A stretch of DNA of 32,888 nt from Fragilariopsis cylindrus CCMP1102 (Eukaryota; Bacillariophyta; Bacillariophyceae; Bacillariales; Bacillariaceae), in NCBI GenBank assembly GCA_900095095.1, contig FMBT01000246.1, positions 1 to 32,888 of the forward strand, given 5' to 3'. A program made the position numbers and the translations under genes. The stretch's first letter is position 1. Each line of letters opens with the position of its first letter. This document shows positions 21,048 to 31,800 of the stretch, one piece after another. The notes under the pieces were generated by a model that was not told the origin of the DNA, ran no database searches, and saw only the letters and a list, made by a program, of their open reading frames with translations.

Positions 21048-21970
21048 GATTGATGTTAGAGTTTAAAAGAAGAAAAAGGATGTAAAGAGCATAAGCTAGT
21101 TCAAAGGGGTTACAAGTTAAACTTCTCGCGACAAGAGGTAAACTATGCGGTGACGATTAGTCGATCATGGTTGGATTCAAACGCCTAAACAACAACAAAC
21201 CTCCTCCACTCTCAACTCCTCAACTCAAAAAAGTCAATAACGCAATCTTCGCGCTACGTACGCGCCGGGCCAGTCGGCTTGAATCTTTCTCAACAAAAAA
21301 TGACACTGTCTCGTGTGACCTCGCGTTATACATACTTATAGGTACTCTGATACCCTAATACCACAGCACAATTTTCTATATACTAGCAAGAAACTAAAAG
21401 ATAAAAAGTACAATATATATAAAGTTAAAAGTGGCACTTCTCCACTACAATTAACGTAAGTTTAATTCTAAAAATGATTACAACTAATGTAGAGTCATGA
21501 TATCTCGCAGTGAAATTACACGCGCGTAGATTGGCTTGAATATAATATAGAATAATATTTTTAGGAATTAAGATCCTAATAGTGTCATATAAGATAGTAG
21601 ACAATTAAAGAACCGAGACATGCAATCAGTAAATTCGATCTAAGGTGAAGCTTGGAAAGGATATCAACATTAGCAATTCATCACTTTTTCGTTGATTGGA
21701 AAAAGCAACGCTTTGACCGGGGGGGGGGGGGATTCGTAAGGACAATATTCGCTCTCCAAATGGTGGCTTGCATAAAAAGAGATCGAAATGAAAGTTCCTT
21801 TGCTGTTTAGTTTTTCTTCTTCTCCCTTTTCGCTCTTACAGAAATCTTCAGCATAATATTTCCGCTCGCTCGTGTGATGATTCGATATTCGATTCAGCTA
21901 GTATCTGTACCTTATAGTAATCATCTATCTTTTTGACCAGATACAAAGATGAATAACTTCTCTCTATTCA
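21048..21970. other. Intergenic, alpha-tubulin upstream region
   Basis: About 920 bp upstream of tubulin and downstream of the next minus-strand gene. The plus-strand frame at 21167-21358 has no family features. A run of 13 G lies at 21719-21731. The tubulin promoter should be in the first few hundred bases. Confidence 0.5.
21719..21731. repeat. G13 homopolymer
   Basis: Thirteen consecutive G on the plus strand in otherwise AT-rich non-coding DNA. Its length is a likely site of sequencing error. Confidence 0.8.
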
Positions 21971-22576
21971 CTATTGTTTGTGGTAACATTGACCTATTCC
22001 TAGTTTCGCTATCGCCTCAGCATTTCCAAATGTCTTGAGCATTCCCGCCGGTAAGAATCCAAATTCACACGCACATCTCCAGTTATTGTTGTTCTTGTTA
22101 CTTCCTGTTTTTTTCGTGCTCCCATCGTTCATTTTGAACCAATCTTCTTCGTTATCCTCTACATTATTCTTGACTTCGTCGTTGCTCTCTTTTTTGTCCA
22201 GAGAACTACTACTACTACTACTACTACTATTAGATATCTCCTTTTCGTTCTTATCGCGTCCCGATTCGTTCGACAACAGCTCATTCGATTCGTTCGAAGT
22301 TTTGTTTCTGGATGACTGATTTGGGATTATTATACAGCTGGACTGCTGTTCGTTGTTGATGATATCTTCCTTCTTATCTACCTTCGTCTTTTCTATCATC
22401 AATGCAGTAGCAGTAGCAGTAGCATTATCAGTCGTGCTAGTATCAGCAGCAGTACTTGTTGTATTCGTTCGTTGCTTTTTGGTGATGCCCATAGGGAACC
22501 AGAAAGACATTTGCATCAGGACAATCAGTGCGATGGTCCCGATCGGAATTAGTATCCCCGTTAAACTTGTTTCCAT
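21971..22576 (-). CDS. Single-helix protein with low-complexity linker and Cys-containing tail
   Basis: Encodes 201 aa in one exon from METSLTGIL. A hydrophobic segment at residues 4-29 (LIPIGTIALIVLMQMSFWF) is probably one membrane helix or signal anchor. Residues 35-160 are low complexity (Thr/Ala, then Ser, Asn, Glu, Lys), including a Ser run from TAG/AGT-type repeats. The last ~36 residues differ sharply: WRCACEFGFLPAGMLKTFG followed by NAEAIAKLGIGQCYHKQ. They hold three Cys and several Gly and aromatic residues, as in a small conserved domain on a flexible stalk. I recognise no named family. The promoter is shared with the sigma adaptin gene (361 bp, divergent). Confidence 0.72.
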   Translation of the reverse strand: METSLTGILIPIGTIALIVLMQMSFWFPMGITKKQRTNTTSTAADTSTTDNATATATALMIEKTKVDKKEDIINNEQQSSCIIIPNQSSRNKTSNESNELLSNESGRDKNEKEISNSSSSSSSSSLDKKESNDEVKNNVEDNEEDWFKMNDGSTKKTGSNKNNNNWRCACEFGFLPAGMLKTFGNAEAIAKLGIGQCYHKQ

Positions 22577-22937
22577 CCTCTAGCTAGTTGTAGTTCTCTT
22601 GCAAGTATTATCTTATGTCGTTGCAGTATTTTTTTACATTTGTTATGTTGTTGGACAAGAAATAAATTTAAAAATTGCCTTTTTTCTGTTTAACTGATTT
22701 TAAATATATTTTAGTCGAACTAGTCAAATGGAGTCATTAATCAATATGATTTTAAAAAGTGTTAATAATTAATTCTTTGTGTGCCGATTATTTCACGATG
22801 GCATTTCATTATCAATTTATTGTCTACCTTGTCTACTATCAAACTACTCACAAGTAATACGAAAACTTCAGTAGCATTACCTGTTATATAAACAAAAGAA
22901 CTGTTAAAATAAACATAAACAAAAATCATCATCCATC
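22577..22937. other. Intergenic, divergent promoter region
   Basis: AT-rich 361 bp between the 5' ends of the one-helix protein and the sigma adaptin. No gene or repeat of note. Confidence 0.5.
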
Positions 22938-23675
22938 ATGGAAGCAATCGGTAGTCATCAGGGGATTAATTCAGCAGCAACACAGGTGGGATTTAATTTC
23001 TTTGTATTGATGAGTCGTCAGGGGAAGATCCGTTTATCTGAATTTTTTCAATCCTATACAGAATCTGAAAAACGTCGTATAACAAAAGATATTGCTGCAG
23101 ATATTCTTCCACGTGCACCTAAAATGTGTAATATTATTGAAAAGGGACCATATAAATTTGTTTATAGACGTTACGCCAGTTTATACTTTGTTGTTGGTGT
23201 ACCACTTGGTATGAATGAATTAATTGTTTTAGAGCAAATTCATTTATTTGTAGAAGCATTGGATGGGTATTTCAATTCAGGTAAATGTTATTAAAGATAC
23301 AAGAGAAAAACCTTACCAACCTATATTGTCCTGTCTTGTCCTGCCTATTTCTAATATTTTAACATTTTTATTTCTTCTTCCTTTTAATCTTAATAATAAT
23401 AATAATAAACAGTTTGCGAATTAGATCTTGTATTTTCACTTCATAAATCATTATTAATTTTATTTGAAATGTTCATTGGCGGGATGCTATGTGAAAGTAA
23501 TAAAAGAGAGGTACTTAAAGCAATTGTAGAGGCTGAAGAAATGGTAGAAGAAATGACGAAACCAGGAGAAGATACAGCAAGTCAATTAGATGACGGTTTG
23601 AGTTTCCAGGAACAATTTCAACTTGGACGTAAACCTGGACGTAGAACTGGTGGTGGTGGTGGAGGAAGAATGTAA
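22938..23675 (+). CDS. Clathrin adaptor complex small (sigma) subunit, AP-1-like
   Basis: Two exons, 22938-23280 and 23413-23675, with a 132-nt phase-1 GTAAAT...AACAG intron, give 201 aa. Sigma subunits stabilise the adaptor core that selects cargo for clathrin vesicles at the trans-Golgi or endosomes. The longin-fold signature reads FFVLMSRQGKIRLSEFF, LPRAPKMCNIIEKGPYKFV, RRYASLYFVVGV, then across the splice FNSVCELDLVFSLHKSLL. RYASLYF and VCELD fit AP-1 sigma better than AP-2, AP-3 or AP-4, though the exact complex is not certain. About 17 extra residues precede the usual start, and a charged, Gly-rich tail (ending in GGGGGGRM) extends beyond the usual ~155 aa. Without splicing the protein would end at GKCY after 118 residues. 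Confidence 0.92.
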
Positions 23676-24051
23676 GGGTGTAAGTATATAATAAGATCAA
23701 CATAAAATCTAAACTACTACCATGTATCATACGTTGACATATCGATCGTCTTTTGACATAGCCAACCAAATCAAACAACGAATACGCCTAATGATGAAGA
23801 ATAAAAAATAATTAAGACTGTTTTATAATAAATCATTTTATCTAGTTACAAAATTATTTACTTTCCTTATCATTATTTATTGATGATCCTCTTCGTTATT
23901 TGCATTATTTAATTTTCCTCTTATTCATTACTCATTGATCTTTCTTCGATTTAGCTTCCTCTTAATTCATTATTTATTGATCTTTCTTCGATTTAGATTA
24001 TAGATTGTAAAAGCAACGTGTCAGGATTTCAGTGCATCAAATAATCGCCCT
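23676..24051. other. Intergenic, convergent 3' region with ~42-bp tandem repeat
   Basis: It lies between the 3' ends of the sigma adaptin and the CHY/RING gene. It is very AT-rich and no gene is seen. It includes the tandem repeat listed separately. Both polyadenylation regions should be here. Confidence 0.5.
23917..23996. repeat. Two imperfect ~42-bp tandem repeat units
   Basis: Both units contain the identical 21-mer beginning ATTGATCTTTCTTCG (23934-23954 and 23976-23996), each preceded by CCTCTTA and a TTCATTA stretch. Spacing is 42 bp. A diverged third copy may start near 23886. Confidence 0.8.
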
Positions 24052-25582
24052 TTAAGCCGACCCGCTTGTACTTTCATCATTAGCAGCATTTGCTGGAACG
24101 TCCTGTGGTCCTGAACTAATAACCTGTTCCACTACCGTGTTAAATGAACTACAATGACCACATTGGATACCTAAAAAGTGCCAATTACGTGCATGACTCT
24201 TTGTTTCACAATCATTGCACATAATATCCACAATACGTTGTAAGTCACTTGGCATAGGATGTTCGGAAATGTCTCGAGCACGAGCCTCCCACGCTGCTGC
24301 CATAGATTGTTGAGAGACAACAGTCTTTTTACAAATAGGACAACGGTAGTCAAAACCAGCCAATTTTCGAAAGCAATGGGCATGGATGGCATGACCACAT
24401 GGTAAGTCTTGAGGAGATTGCCGTGAGGAGAACATATCTTCTCTACAAACTGGGCAGTTATTTTTATATTTATCCTTGAAACACCGATGGGTATCAAATA
24501 CATTCACGGAGATACACATACAGCATTCTGAGCAATGTCTGAAGTTCTCCTGACCACCCACACGACAAAATCCGCATTGGTCGCAATGGAATGGCTTTTT
24601 GGACTATGGTATGGTATCGTATCCAATTTCATATTCAATAGTATCGGATGGTACGATTAACAAAAGAAATGAAGATAATTTAGGTAAGGAAGGAAGGAAG
24701 TGACTTCAATCCAAGCATACTACTGGACTGGCATCCGCTGCATTGTACAGATTTTTTTTATTTTAAATAGACGTACCTGACTCATCCATAGATTACATTT
24801 GTTACAATGATACTCTCCGAATATCGTTTTGCAGTTGATGCATTGATTCCTATAGCGTTGAAATTTAATCGAATTAAGTAACAATTTGAAAATCGAATAG
24901 TATTGATAATAGTTAGATCCATGAGAAGTCATCAACATTTTTATGTCCGAGAAACAAATTGATAGACAAAAAAGATTTTTGGTCTCCGTAGCTTTCATTT
25001 CATATTCAGCACAATTCGATTTCAAAACAAAAACAAAACAAAACATTAAAATAGTACTTACGAGCCCATCTGTCTTGTACCACACAATTTGCAGACTACT
25101 TCTCGGACCATGAAACGATTCATTGAAGGATGTCCTGGTGGACTTGTCTCGTCGTGACAGATACGACATCCCACAACTCTATTGCAGCATGGGGCAACCA
25201 TATTACAATTCCGTTCATAGTGAGTACACTTGCTATCCGCTTGTGCTGGTAGAATTGGTGACGGAGGTGGTGCAACTTCTGTACGTCCACCACTCATTAG
25301 GTTTTGTATACGCATACGTTTCTCTTGATCACTTAGGGTATTGTCACGCATAATTCCCTGTATAGCACGTCGACGAGCTACGGCAGCATCTTCCTCTACA
25401 AGTGGATTTACCCCAGCAGCGTTATCATCGTTCCCTTCGTCGACGTCATCATCATCGTCTTCGTCGTTCATATGATCTTCCCCATCCCCTTCAGAATCGT
25501 CGTCGTCATCATCATCATCGTCATCATCGCTGTCCACCATAACGATATCATCATCATCCATGAAATCTTCTTCGTCTGCCAT
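24052..25582 (-). CDS. CHY zinc finger and RING finger E3 ubiquitin ligase (RCHY1/PIRH2-like)
   Basis: Three exons: 25062-25582, 24777-24849 and 24052-24603 (introns 212 and 173 nt; GTAAGT...CTATAG, phase 2; GTACGT...CCATAG, phase 0), giving 381 aa. The start chosen is MADEEDFMDDDD, not the upstream-in-frame ATG six codons earlier. The first ~70 residues are extremely acidic (Asp runs). Then come the CHY finger (CTHYERNCNMVAPCCN, CRICHDE), the CTCHY-type part (CINCKTIFGEYHCNKCN, CDQCGFCRVGG), a RING-H2 (CPVCREDMF, LPCGHAIHAHCF, CPICKK) and a C-terminal zinc ribbon (CNDCETKS, CGHCSS). This is the domain order of PIRH2-class ligases, which use RING to recruit an E2 and add ubiquitin. Substrates unknown. 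The acidic leader is unusual for the family. Confidence 0.93.
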
Positions 25583-26001
25583 GATGAGATACTGTATCAA
25601 TATGTAGAGTGGTAGAGCACGTTAAGTTTGAAAAAGAGAAGGCGAACAAAGTATAGTAGTACGGTATTTGTACGTTTAAAGATCAGTTCGATTGCAATTG
25701 TAGAATGGACTGGGAATACGATTAGCGCGAACGTTAAAACGTAACAAGTCAAATGTTGTTCTATGATGTTCAGAAATTCGGTAAGAAGAGGCTATTAGTA
25801 CCGGTAGTGATTCGCTTTTAATACTGCGAATAGCACTCAATACTTCTCGCGCAATATAGTAAGCGTGACAACAAGTTTTGTGGTTAAATTGGCTGAGGTT
25901 GTTTAATCACGAGTTTCGAAAGAACTATTACATCCATACCCCTGCATTCATCGCCGTTAATAAAAACTCGTCGCGTATCATCAAATTAAAATAATTAGGC
26001 C

Positions 26002-26264
26002 TGGACCATTTTCACCCTAGCGTGTTTCGGTGAGTTAAAATTAAAAAGAAACTACTTATCTTAATATTAAATTTGTGCCCATTTAAGGCCCATCTAATGT
26101 GCTGTAACAAAATATGTGCCGCAAATAAATACAGTGCGTGTGTTAATCATGCATGTGCCGTGTGCATTTAGTGCCAGAAATACAGTTGGTACATCCATTG
26201 CGGCACAAATTTGAATAAATTAATTTTAATTCGCCGGAACACGTACTAGGGTGGACATGGTCCT
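26002..26264. mobile_element. MITE-like element with long imperfect terminal inverted repeats
   Basis: The left arm, 26002-26043 (TGGACCATTTTCACCCTAG then CGTGTTTCGGTGAGTTAAAA), matches the reverse complement of 26221-26264, which differs at about six positions plus a 2-base gap. A second inner match (AAATTTGTGCC) lies farther inside both arms. Total length is about 263 bp with no coding frame, so it would be non-autonomous. No target-site duplication is evident at the flanks. A cruciform-forming regulatory hairpin is an alternative. Confidence 0.55.
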
Positions 26265-26540
26265 GTGGCAGCAACAACCACGACAAAATATCCAAGGGGG
26301 TATCATAAATGACTCTTCCAGTACATAAAACGCAGGGATCACTCATGATTTACGAGACTTCATATTTTTTTCATGCCTTTGTATTATTCTTGTTGCAACA
26401 ACAAAGTATTGATGTATGATATATTGATTGATTATTATTAGGAGTGTATACAATAGATGGAAAGGGAAATCTTTTCACATATTCAAGCTAGATATCGCAC
26501 TCTACACCTTGCTCCGACAACATTAAGCACTATGTTTGTT

Positions 26541-26560
26541 CAACAACAACAACAACAACA
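26541..26560. repeat. CAA/AAC trinucleotide repeat
   Basis: About six CAA units in non-coding DNA upstream of UNC50. Confidence 0.8.
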
Positions 26561-27229
26561 CAACGCAATGCCATGCCACCAAGCTATGACTGTGGAGCGG
26601 AGGGAGGGACACAGTTAATGATTGTATTTTGTTTTGATTCCATTTCTTTGAATATGAGCACCAAAATATGTTGCTGGAGATTTTTTAAATCGTAAATACA
26701 TTGATATCTGATGGAGTGTAACGTTAGTTACTAGTATAGAACATTCTGTAATGAATAATAAAGTGTATATATTTTTTTTAATAAAAAACACTTTGTCTGT
26801 CCTTGTTTATCGATGTGGTGGGGGGCTACGATTTTAAAATTTTAAATTTTTACATTTGATTGTTGTTTGTGTGAAGGCATTTTTCAGCGCGATTAGCTAC
26901 AGCACTGTAATAGCTGCGTTCAGCACCGAAAAGCTAATAAGCAGTGCAGTCTTTATTCTTTGTGTTTTTACTTTCTACTCACCCTGATCCATTATTGCAA
27001 CTACAAAGAAGCACTTGTCAACTACCTCTATTACTCGATCGTCCTCATAAAATAAATACAGTTACACTACTGTTCGTATTAGGACAACAGCCGGATCAAA
27101 CTTCTAGCTTTTTCACGCACAGATTCAGAAGATACGCATTTATATCCTATTATATATTTTCGATCGTAATATTTTCGTGGAATTGCGAAGGAATTTTAAA
27201 ATATAACAATAACAATAACCAATAATAGT

Positions 27230-28250
27230 ATGTCTGTTGATGCAGCTCGACATCGTGGTGGGGTGACGGTACCAATGGGGGGTGATCCATTGGCAACTGC
27301 TACACGAAAAACAATGGCTGCTGCTAGTTCGATGACTTCTTCTGCCAGTACTGCTCAATATATTGCAAGATTGACAGATTTTAGACAAATGGACATACAA
27401 AGTGCACTGGATCAAATGAAAACAATTCTATCCACCCGACCACACGTCGTGTACAAGACAGCATACTACAGAAAACAAACAAAGAATCACTGGGCCCGTG
27501 ATGATCCAGCATTTGCTGCATTGGAATTTATATTCCTTACTGTTTCGTGCATTGCATACGCCATCAGTTTCCGAGTACCTGTTACGGAAGGGATAGCTTT
27601 TTGGTTGTATTCCGTTCTATTCAACTGGTTGGGATTAGGCTTTATTATTGCTACTGTGGGGAGAGAAATGGCTAATAGACACTTAACAGATCACAAATCT
27701 ACCAGTCATGTCCGACAATCAGTAGAATGGCTCTATGCCTTTGATATTCACTGTAATGCATTCTTTCCGGTCTTTGTTCTTCTCTGTAAGTAGTGACACC
27801 AGCATGTTATTTTATGTTATTTTATGTGATGTGATGTGATGTGATGTGATGTGATGTGATGTGATGTGATGTGATGTGATGCTATAAATGAAAGAAGAAA
27901 AATAGAAAACGGGCATCAATACGATTTCTTCTCACATTGCTAATTTCTTTTCACTCAAATTTGACATCAATGCCATAATAGATGGTGTCCAATTTTTTCT
28001 ATTGCCGTTAGTGCTGGGAAAATCTTTGTTTTCTCTAGTGGTTAGCAATACACTATACGCTGCTGGCTTTGCTTGGTACTGGTATATTACTCACTTGGGG
28101 TACCGAGCACTACCATTCTTATCACAAACAGAAGTATTTTTATTTCCCGTCGCTGCAATTGCTTTGGTATTTGTACTAAATTTAGTTGGTTACCCATTCG
28201 GATTGGGTTGGAATGCTTCGAGAATTATGGCGCATATTTACTTTGATTAG
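27230..28250 (+). CDS. UNC50: UNC50 family membrane protein
   Basis: Two exons, 27230-27785 and 27982-28250, with a 196-nt phase-1 GTAAGT...AATAG intron, give 274 aa. UNC50 proteins are Golgi/ER membrane proteins needed for trafficking of certain receptors and possibly Golgi adaptor recruitment. Signatures are RLTDFRQMDIQSALDQM, then YYRKQTKNHWARDDPAF, the EWLYAFDIHCNAFFPVFVLL segment before the splice, and the last helices ending FGLGWNASRIMAHIYFD. About five membrane helices span residues 95-270. Without splicing the plus-strand reading stops at a TAG after LLCK. The first ~45 residues are polar and variable. The intron carries a long GTGAT repeat close to its donor. Confidence 0.96.
27826..27880. 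repeat. (GTGAT)11 pentanucleotide repeat in the UNC50 intron
   Basis: Eleven perfect copies start 40 nt after the 5' splice site, preceded by two copies of TTATTTTATG-type decamers at about 27805-27824. Each unit contains a GTGAT that could act as a cryptic donor. Confidence 0.95.
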
Positions 28251-28959
28251 TATCCCAGATCTAGCAGATTCACATATTTACCTTTCATTTACTTCGGCAA
28301 ACATGACGTAAACATATTGTACCATTCTTTTCGCGTTAAGAAGATTAGGAATGGACAGTACTGCTACAGCCTCACGGATCTTTTTTGGTGATTCATTATG
28401 TTGATGCGAACAAATTGGGAAATTTGGCATTTTCCACCAATGTATTCTATTTATACTTACTAGTAATATCAAAATTCAAAAATTAATTCACGAGATTTTC
28501 TTTTGGAAAAATCGTTTTCATTTCTTCTCTCATTAGCTTTTTATTAAGTACTTGAAGTAGTTTACTATATATGTTCGTATGTATGCATGCATGTGTGTTT
28601 TTTTCTGGCAGTTTTCCTTCGGATTCTTCCTGCATGAATGCTTTCCTGTTATACTTTGTACTTTCATTTGTAAGGTAATTGTGCATAATTTCAAGAGATG
28701 ATAGAAAGTCAAACAATACTCTACTTGTGACTTGGTATTAGGGTCGACTTGGTATTAGGGTCGAAGTATGATAAAGATTGAGATCTATGCTTGTTTGGAT
28801 GTGTTCCAGTCTTGCTTGTGAATGTAGAAGAAATAGTAGAAATGGATAGAAAATATTACATTCATAATGTGTTCATACTTAAAAAAAATGCTTATTTATC
28901 TTTATACTATTGGTATAGTATACCGAACCATTATATCTTTAGTTATGTCGTTATTACGA
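28251..28959. other. Intergenic, convergent 3' region
   Basis: It lies between the stops of UNC50 and the LRR-like gene. No protein family signal in the short frames present. It contains the 17-bp duplication listed separately and several T-runs. Confidence 0.5.
28729..28762. repeat. Perfect 17-bp tandem duplication
   Basis: The unit GACTTGGTATTAGGGTC occurs twice in immediate succession (28729-28745 and 28746-28762) with no other copies noticed in the window. Confidence 0.9.
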
Positions 28960-29934
28960 CTATAATTCCAGTAAAATATGATTCCTTAATAGACAATATA
29001 CTACATCGTATTGTCGTTTTGGACCACCATCATAACGGGGATAGGATCTATTTCCCTTCTTTCTCGTTGCCGCCTGCTGTCCTGCCATCGTGATATTGCT
29101 ACTAGTCCTATTAGTCGTAGTAGGAGAAGCTGTAGTATAATCAGATATTGACTGCAATGTTGTTGCTCCGGTTGTGTAATCCATTGATGATAATAGTAAT
29201 GATGCACGTGCCAAAACAATAGGCCATAATTCGGATCGGACATGATGATCTTGTTTCGTGGTAGATGAAGTTGGAGCAGTGGTAAGCGTCGTTGTTGACT
29301 CTGTTGTTGACGTTGATATTTTCATTGATGTTGTTGTTAATAGACGTCTTCCTCCACGATTTAAATCTAAATAGTATCTGATTTTGTTGGAATGAAATGT
29401 AGCAGTATAAAAATATTCCAATGAAGTATTGTATTTCATAACATTGCATGCAATTTGACGTATGTATGAATTTTGTGGTAATAGTAATATTGTCAACGAT
29501 TTCAATTGATTTTGTTTCAGACCTTTGTTACAGAAAACATCCCAACAACTTTGTTCATGACAGTTATCGATATTTGTCCGTAACGAATTTGTGTTTTTGT
29601 TGTTGTTGTTGCTGCTACGTTGTTTGTACAAATCAGAACTATCATTACGGCAGGTGAACAAAGAAAGATATTCGATACCACAATTACCACTGCGGCACCT
29701 CATAATTTCTCCTTGTCCTTGTTGCTGTTGCTGCTGCGCTGACATTATTAATGAATCAACAAGAGTTGTCATTTTTGTTCCACTAAAAATGTATTTCCCA
29801 AGCTCTAATCGTTTTAGCTTTGTTGCGTATTGTAAAGCATGACAGAATTCTGTCAGTCCATCTTCTTCTTGTTTTTCGTCAGCAGGGAATGATAGTGATG
29901 ATGATATCGATAACGCTATTAATCGTTGTGACAA

Positions 29935-29968
<34 letters not shown>

Positions 29969-31307
29969 ATGGTCATCGTCATCGTCGTAGTTGCTGCTGC
30001 TGCTGCTAGGGCACAACTTAATGCTAATAAACTTCTTTTATCACAGGAACATTCTTTTCCGAAACGAATTGTCTCTACATAATACGGAAGCCGACCAATA
30101 AGGTATGCTAAATCTTCATCATCTGTTTTGCATTCAACCTTTAATGATATAAGATTTTGATAGTGTTGATTGGTTCTCAAAGTCCTACAAAATAACTTCC
30201 AACAGTCTATTATGATTTCATCATCACTATCATCATCATTTTTATTATTATCATCATACTCGTCATCGTCGTTGACACCGTCATTATTGACACTTTTTTG
30301 TTCTTCCTTCTCGTCAGTACTGTTACCACTGGTATAATGAAGGGATTCTGACTGTTGGACGATGATGATGAGAGATGAGTACGTGAATTATTATGATACC
30401 ATCGCGAACCTCTACAGATTTCAAGTTCTTTTAAGCACGATGATGATGATTCAGGTGGTGATGATGATGATGATGATGATGATAATGACATTGACATTGG
30501 ACGGCAAAATTCCAATGTCCATTCTGGTGTAAAATCTAATCGGATAGCACATTTTTGTACGTTCCAAAATTTCCATAAATTTATAAAGAAATTGTGATGC
30601 CTTTTGGGGTCGTAATTATTATTATTCTTGGTAGTAGAAGGAAAATTCAACACCAAATAGGAAACCTCTGTAGTAATAGTAATAATATTTGTAGTAGTTG
30701 TTTCCACCATCGACGTATCTTCGTCTACTGATTTTTCTGTTCTATTCTGCTCCTCCTTCTTATCATCAGTTGTGTCGTCGTTATCGTAATCGTCGTCAGT
30801 AGCAGCAGTTGAATCGCTGTGTCTGTGCAGTACTATATTATCTCTAATGAATAACAAGGATTCAATCCCAATGCAACCATTGAATTCTATTCGTGACCAT
30901 TTCCTTGATTGAATTAATACCTGTAAATGCGTTGTAAATATAGATTTTGAATTTGAATTTGTACCAGCATCGTTATCGCCATCATCATCGTCGTTGTTAC
31001 GGTCTTCACCACAAAAGTTCAGATCTTTACAATACAGACCATTAATGGAATAATCTCTTTTTGCTAAATGAATTTGAAATGATATATAATTTGGATCCAT
31101 TTTATTCGATAATTGTAACATCTTCATCGGTTCTTGCTGATGCTGTTGTGACGTTAGGATATTGTCAGGAGATCCATCGTTACTACCGAGGTTCGTGCGG
31201 TTAGTCTTGGTCGGCAACGGACATCCCCACACTCTCGTCGCAACGCCACCAGCTCTATCACCACTCATTACTATCGTTTCGCCAACTTCTAGAAAAAATC
31301 TTGTCAT
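28960..31307 (-). CDS. LRR-like (RNI-type) low-complexity protein, two exons inferred
   Basis: Exon 1 31307-30400 and exon 2 30328-28960 are joined across a 71-nt phase-2 GTATCA...ACCAG intron, giving 758 aa. Without the intron the frame runs into an odd Met/Ile repeat and stops at 30210, while the upstream-open frame of exon 2 reads sensibly as DEKEEQKSVNNDGVN and IIIDCWKLFCRTL. Degenerate leucine-rich units are seen: WSRIEFNGCIGIESLLF, LEICRGSRW, YLSLFTCRN, LKSLTILLLPQNSYIRQIA and NTSLEYFYTATF. These are interrupted by Asp, Thr and Ser runs from GAT/TCA repeats. The C-terminus (SELWPIVLARASLLL, YDVVYCLLRNHILLEL) resembles the tail of an LRR family I associate with diatoms. The start MTRFFLEVGETIV is the first ATG. 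Function unknown. Confidence 0.68.
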
Positions 31308-31800
31308 ACGTTGTTTCCAACCTCTTTTCTTTTGTCTGTGTCTTGATACAGAAGCTCCTTATTGTTCTGCTATTTCTCCATGGAAGATTTTGTTTCGAAA
31401 GAAACAATGAAATCTGAAATCTAATCAGACAAATCACAAAACACGTGCTTCAAAACTTGTGTGTTGATCCACGACTGGAAATCAGTCGTACAACTATAAA
31501 TCAATCGTAACATACCTTTTTGGGGTATAATCAGTATGCTGTTACAAGTGCTTTTTCCGCCAACCATAAGCACAGCAGTTTAACTTTTTCAATTCAAACT
31601 ACGTACCATGTACAATTTGAAATTGTAAACTGAAAACTGTTTCTTCACGACAATGGTGTTCCATAAAAATTTGTTACCTTCCTTTTGAATTTACAAGTTC
31701 TCACAACGCTCTAGGTATATAGACAGCACTAACTAGATCTTAGCGGACATCAATACATAAAATAAAAAAAAAACTTTGACCACTATTCAATACTGGAATA
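31308..31800. other. Intergenic, divergent promoter region
   Basis: The 493-bp gap lies between the 5' ends of the LRR-like gene and RRP40. No gene seen. An A-rich run near 31766-31774 lies just before the RRP40 start. Confidence 0.5.

Larger units (their letters stand above)
25583..27229. other. Intergenic, 1.65 kb, divergent, with an inverted-repeat element
   Basis: It separates the CHY/RING gene and UNC50. It contains the element at 26002-26264 and a CAA run at 26541-26560. The open frames at 26143-26346 (-) and 26944-27225 (+) have no protein family character. The gap next to 27230 probably holds the UNC50 promoter and leader. Confidence 0.5.

Noticed and set aside
26143..26346. Minus-strand Cys-rich frame spanning the inverted-repeat element
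   Set aside because: It crosses the element's right arm and its Cys pattern matches no zinc-finger spacing.
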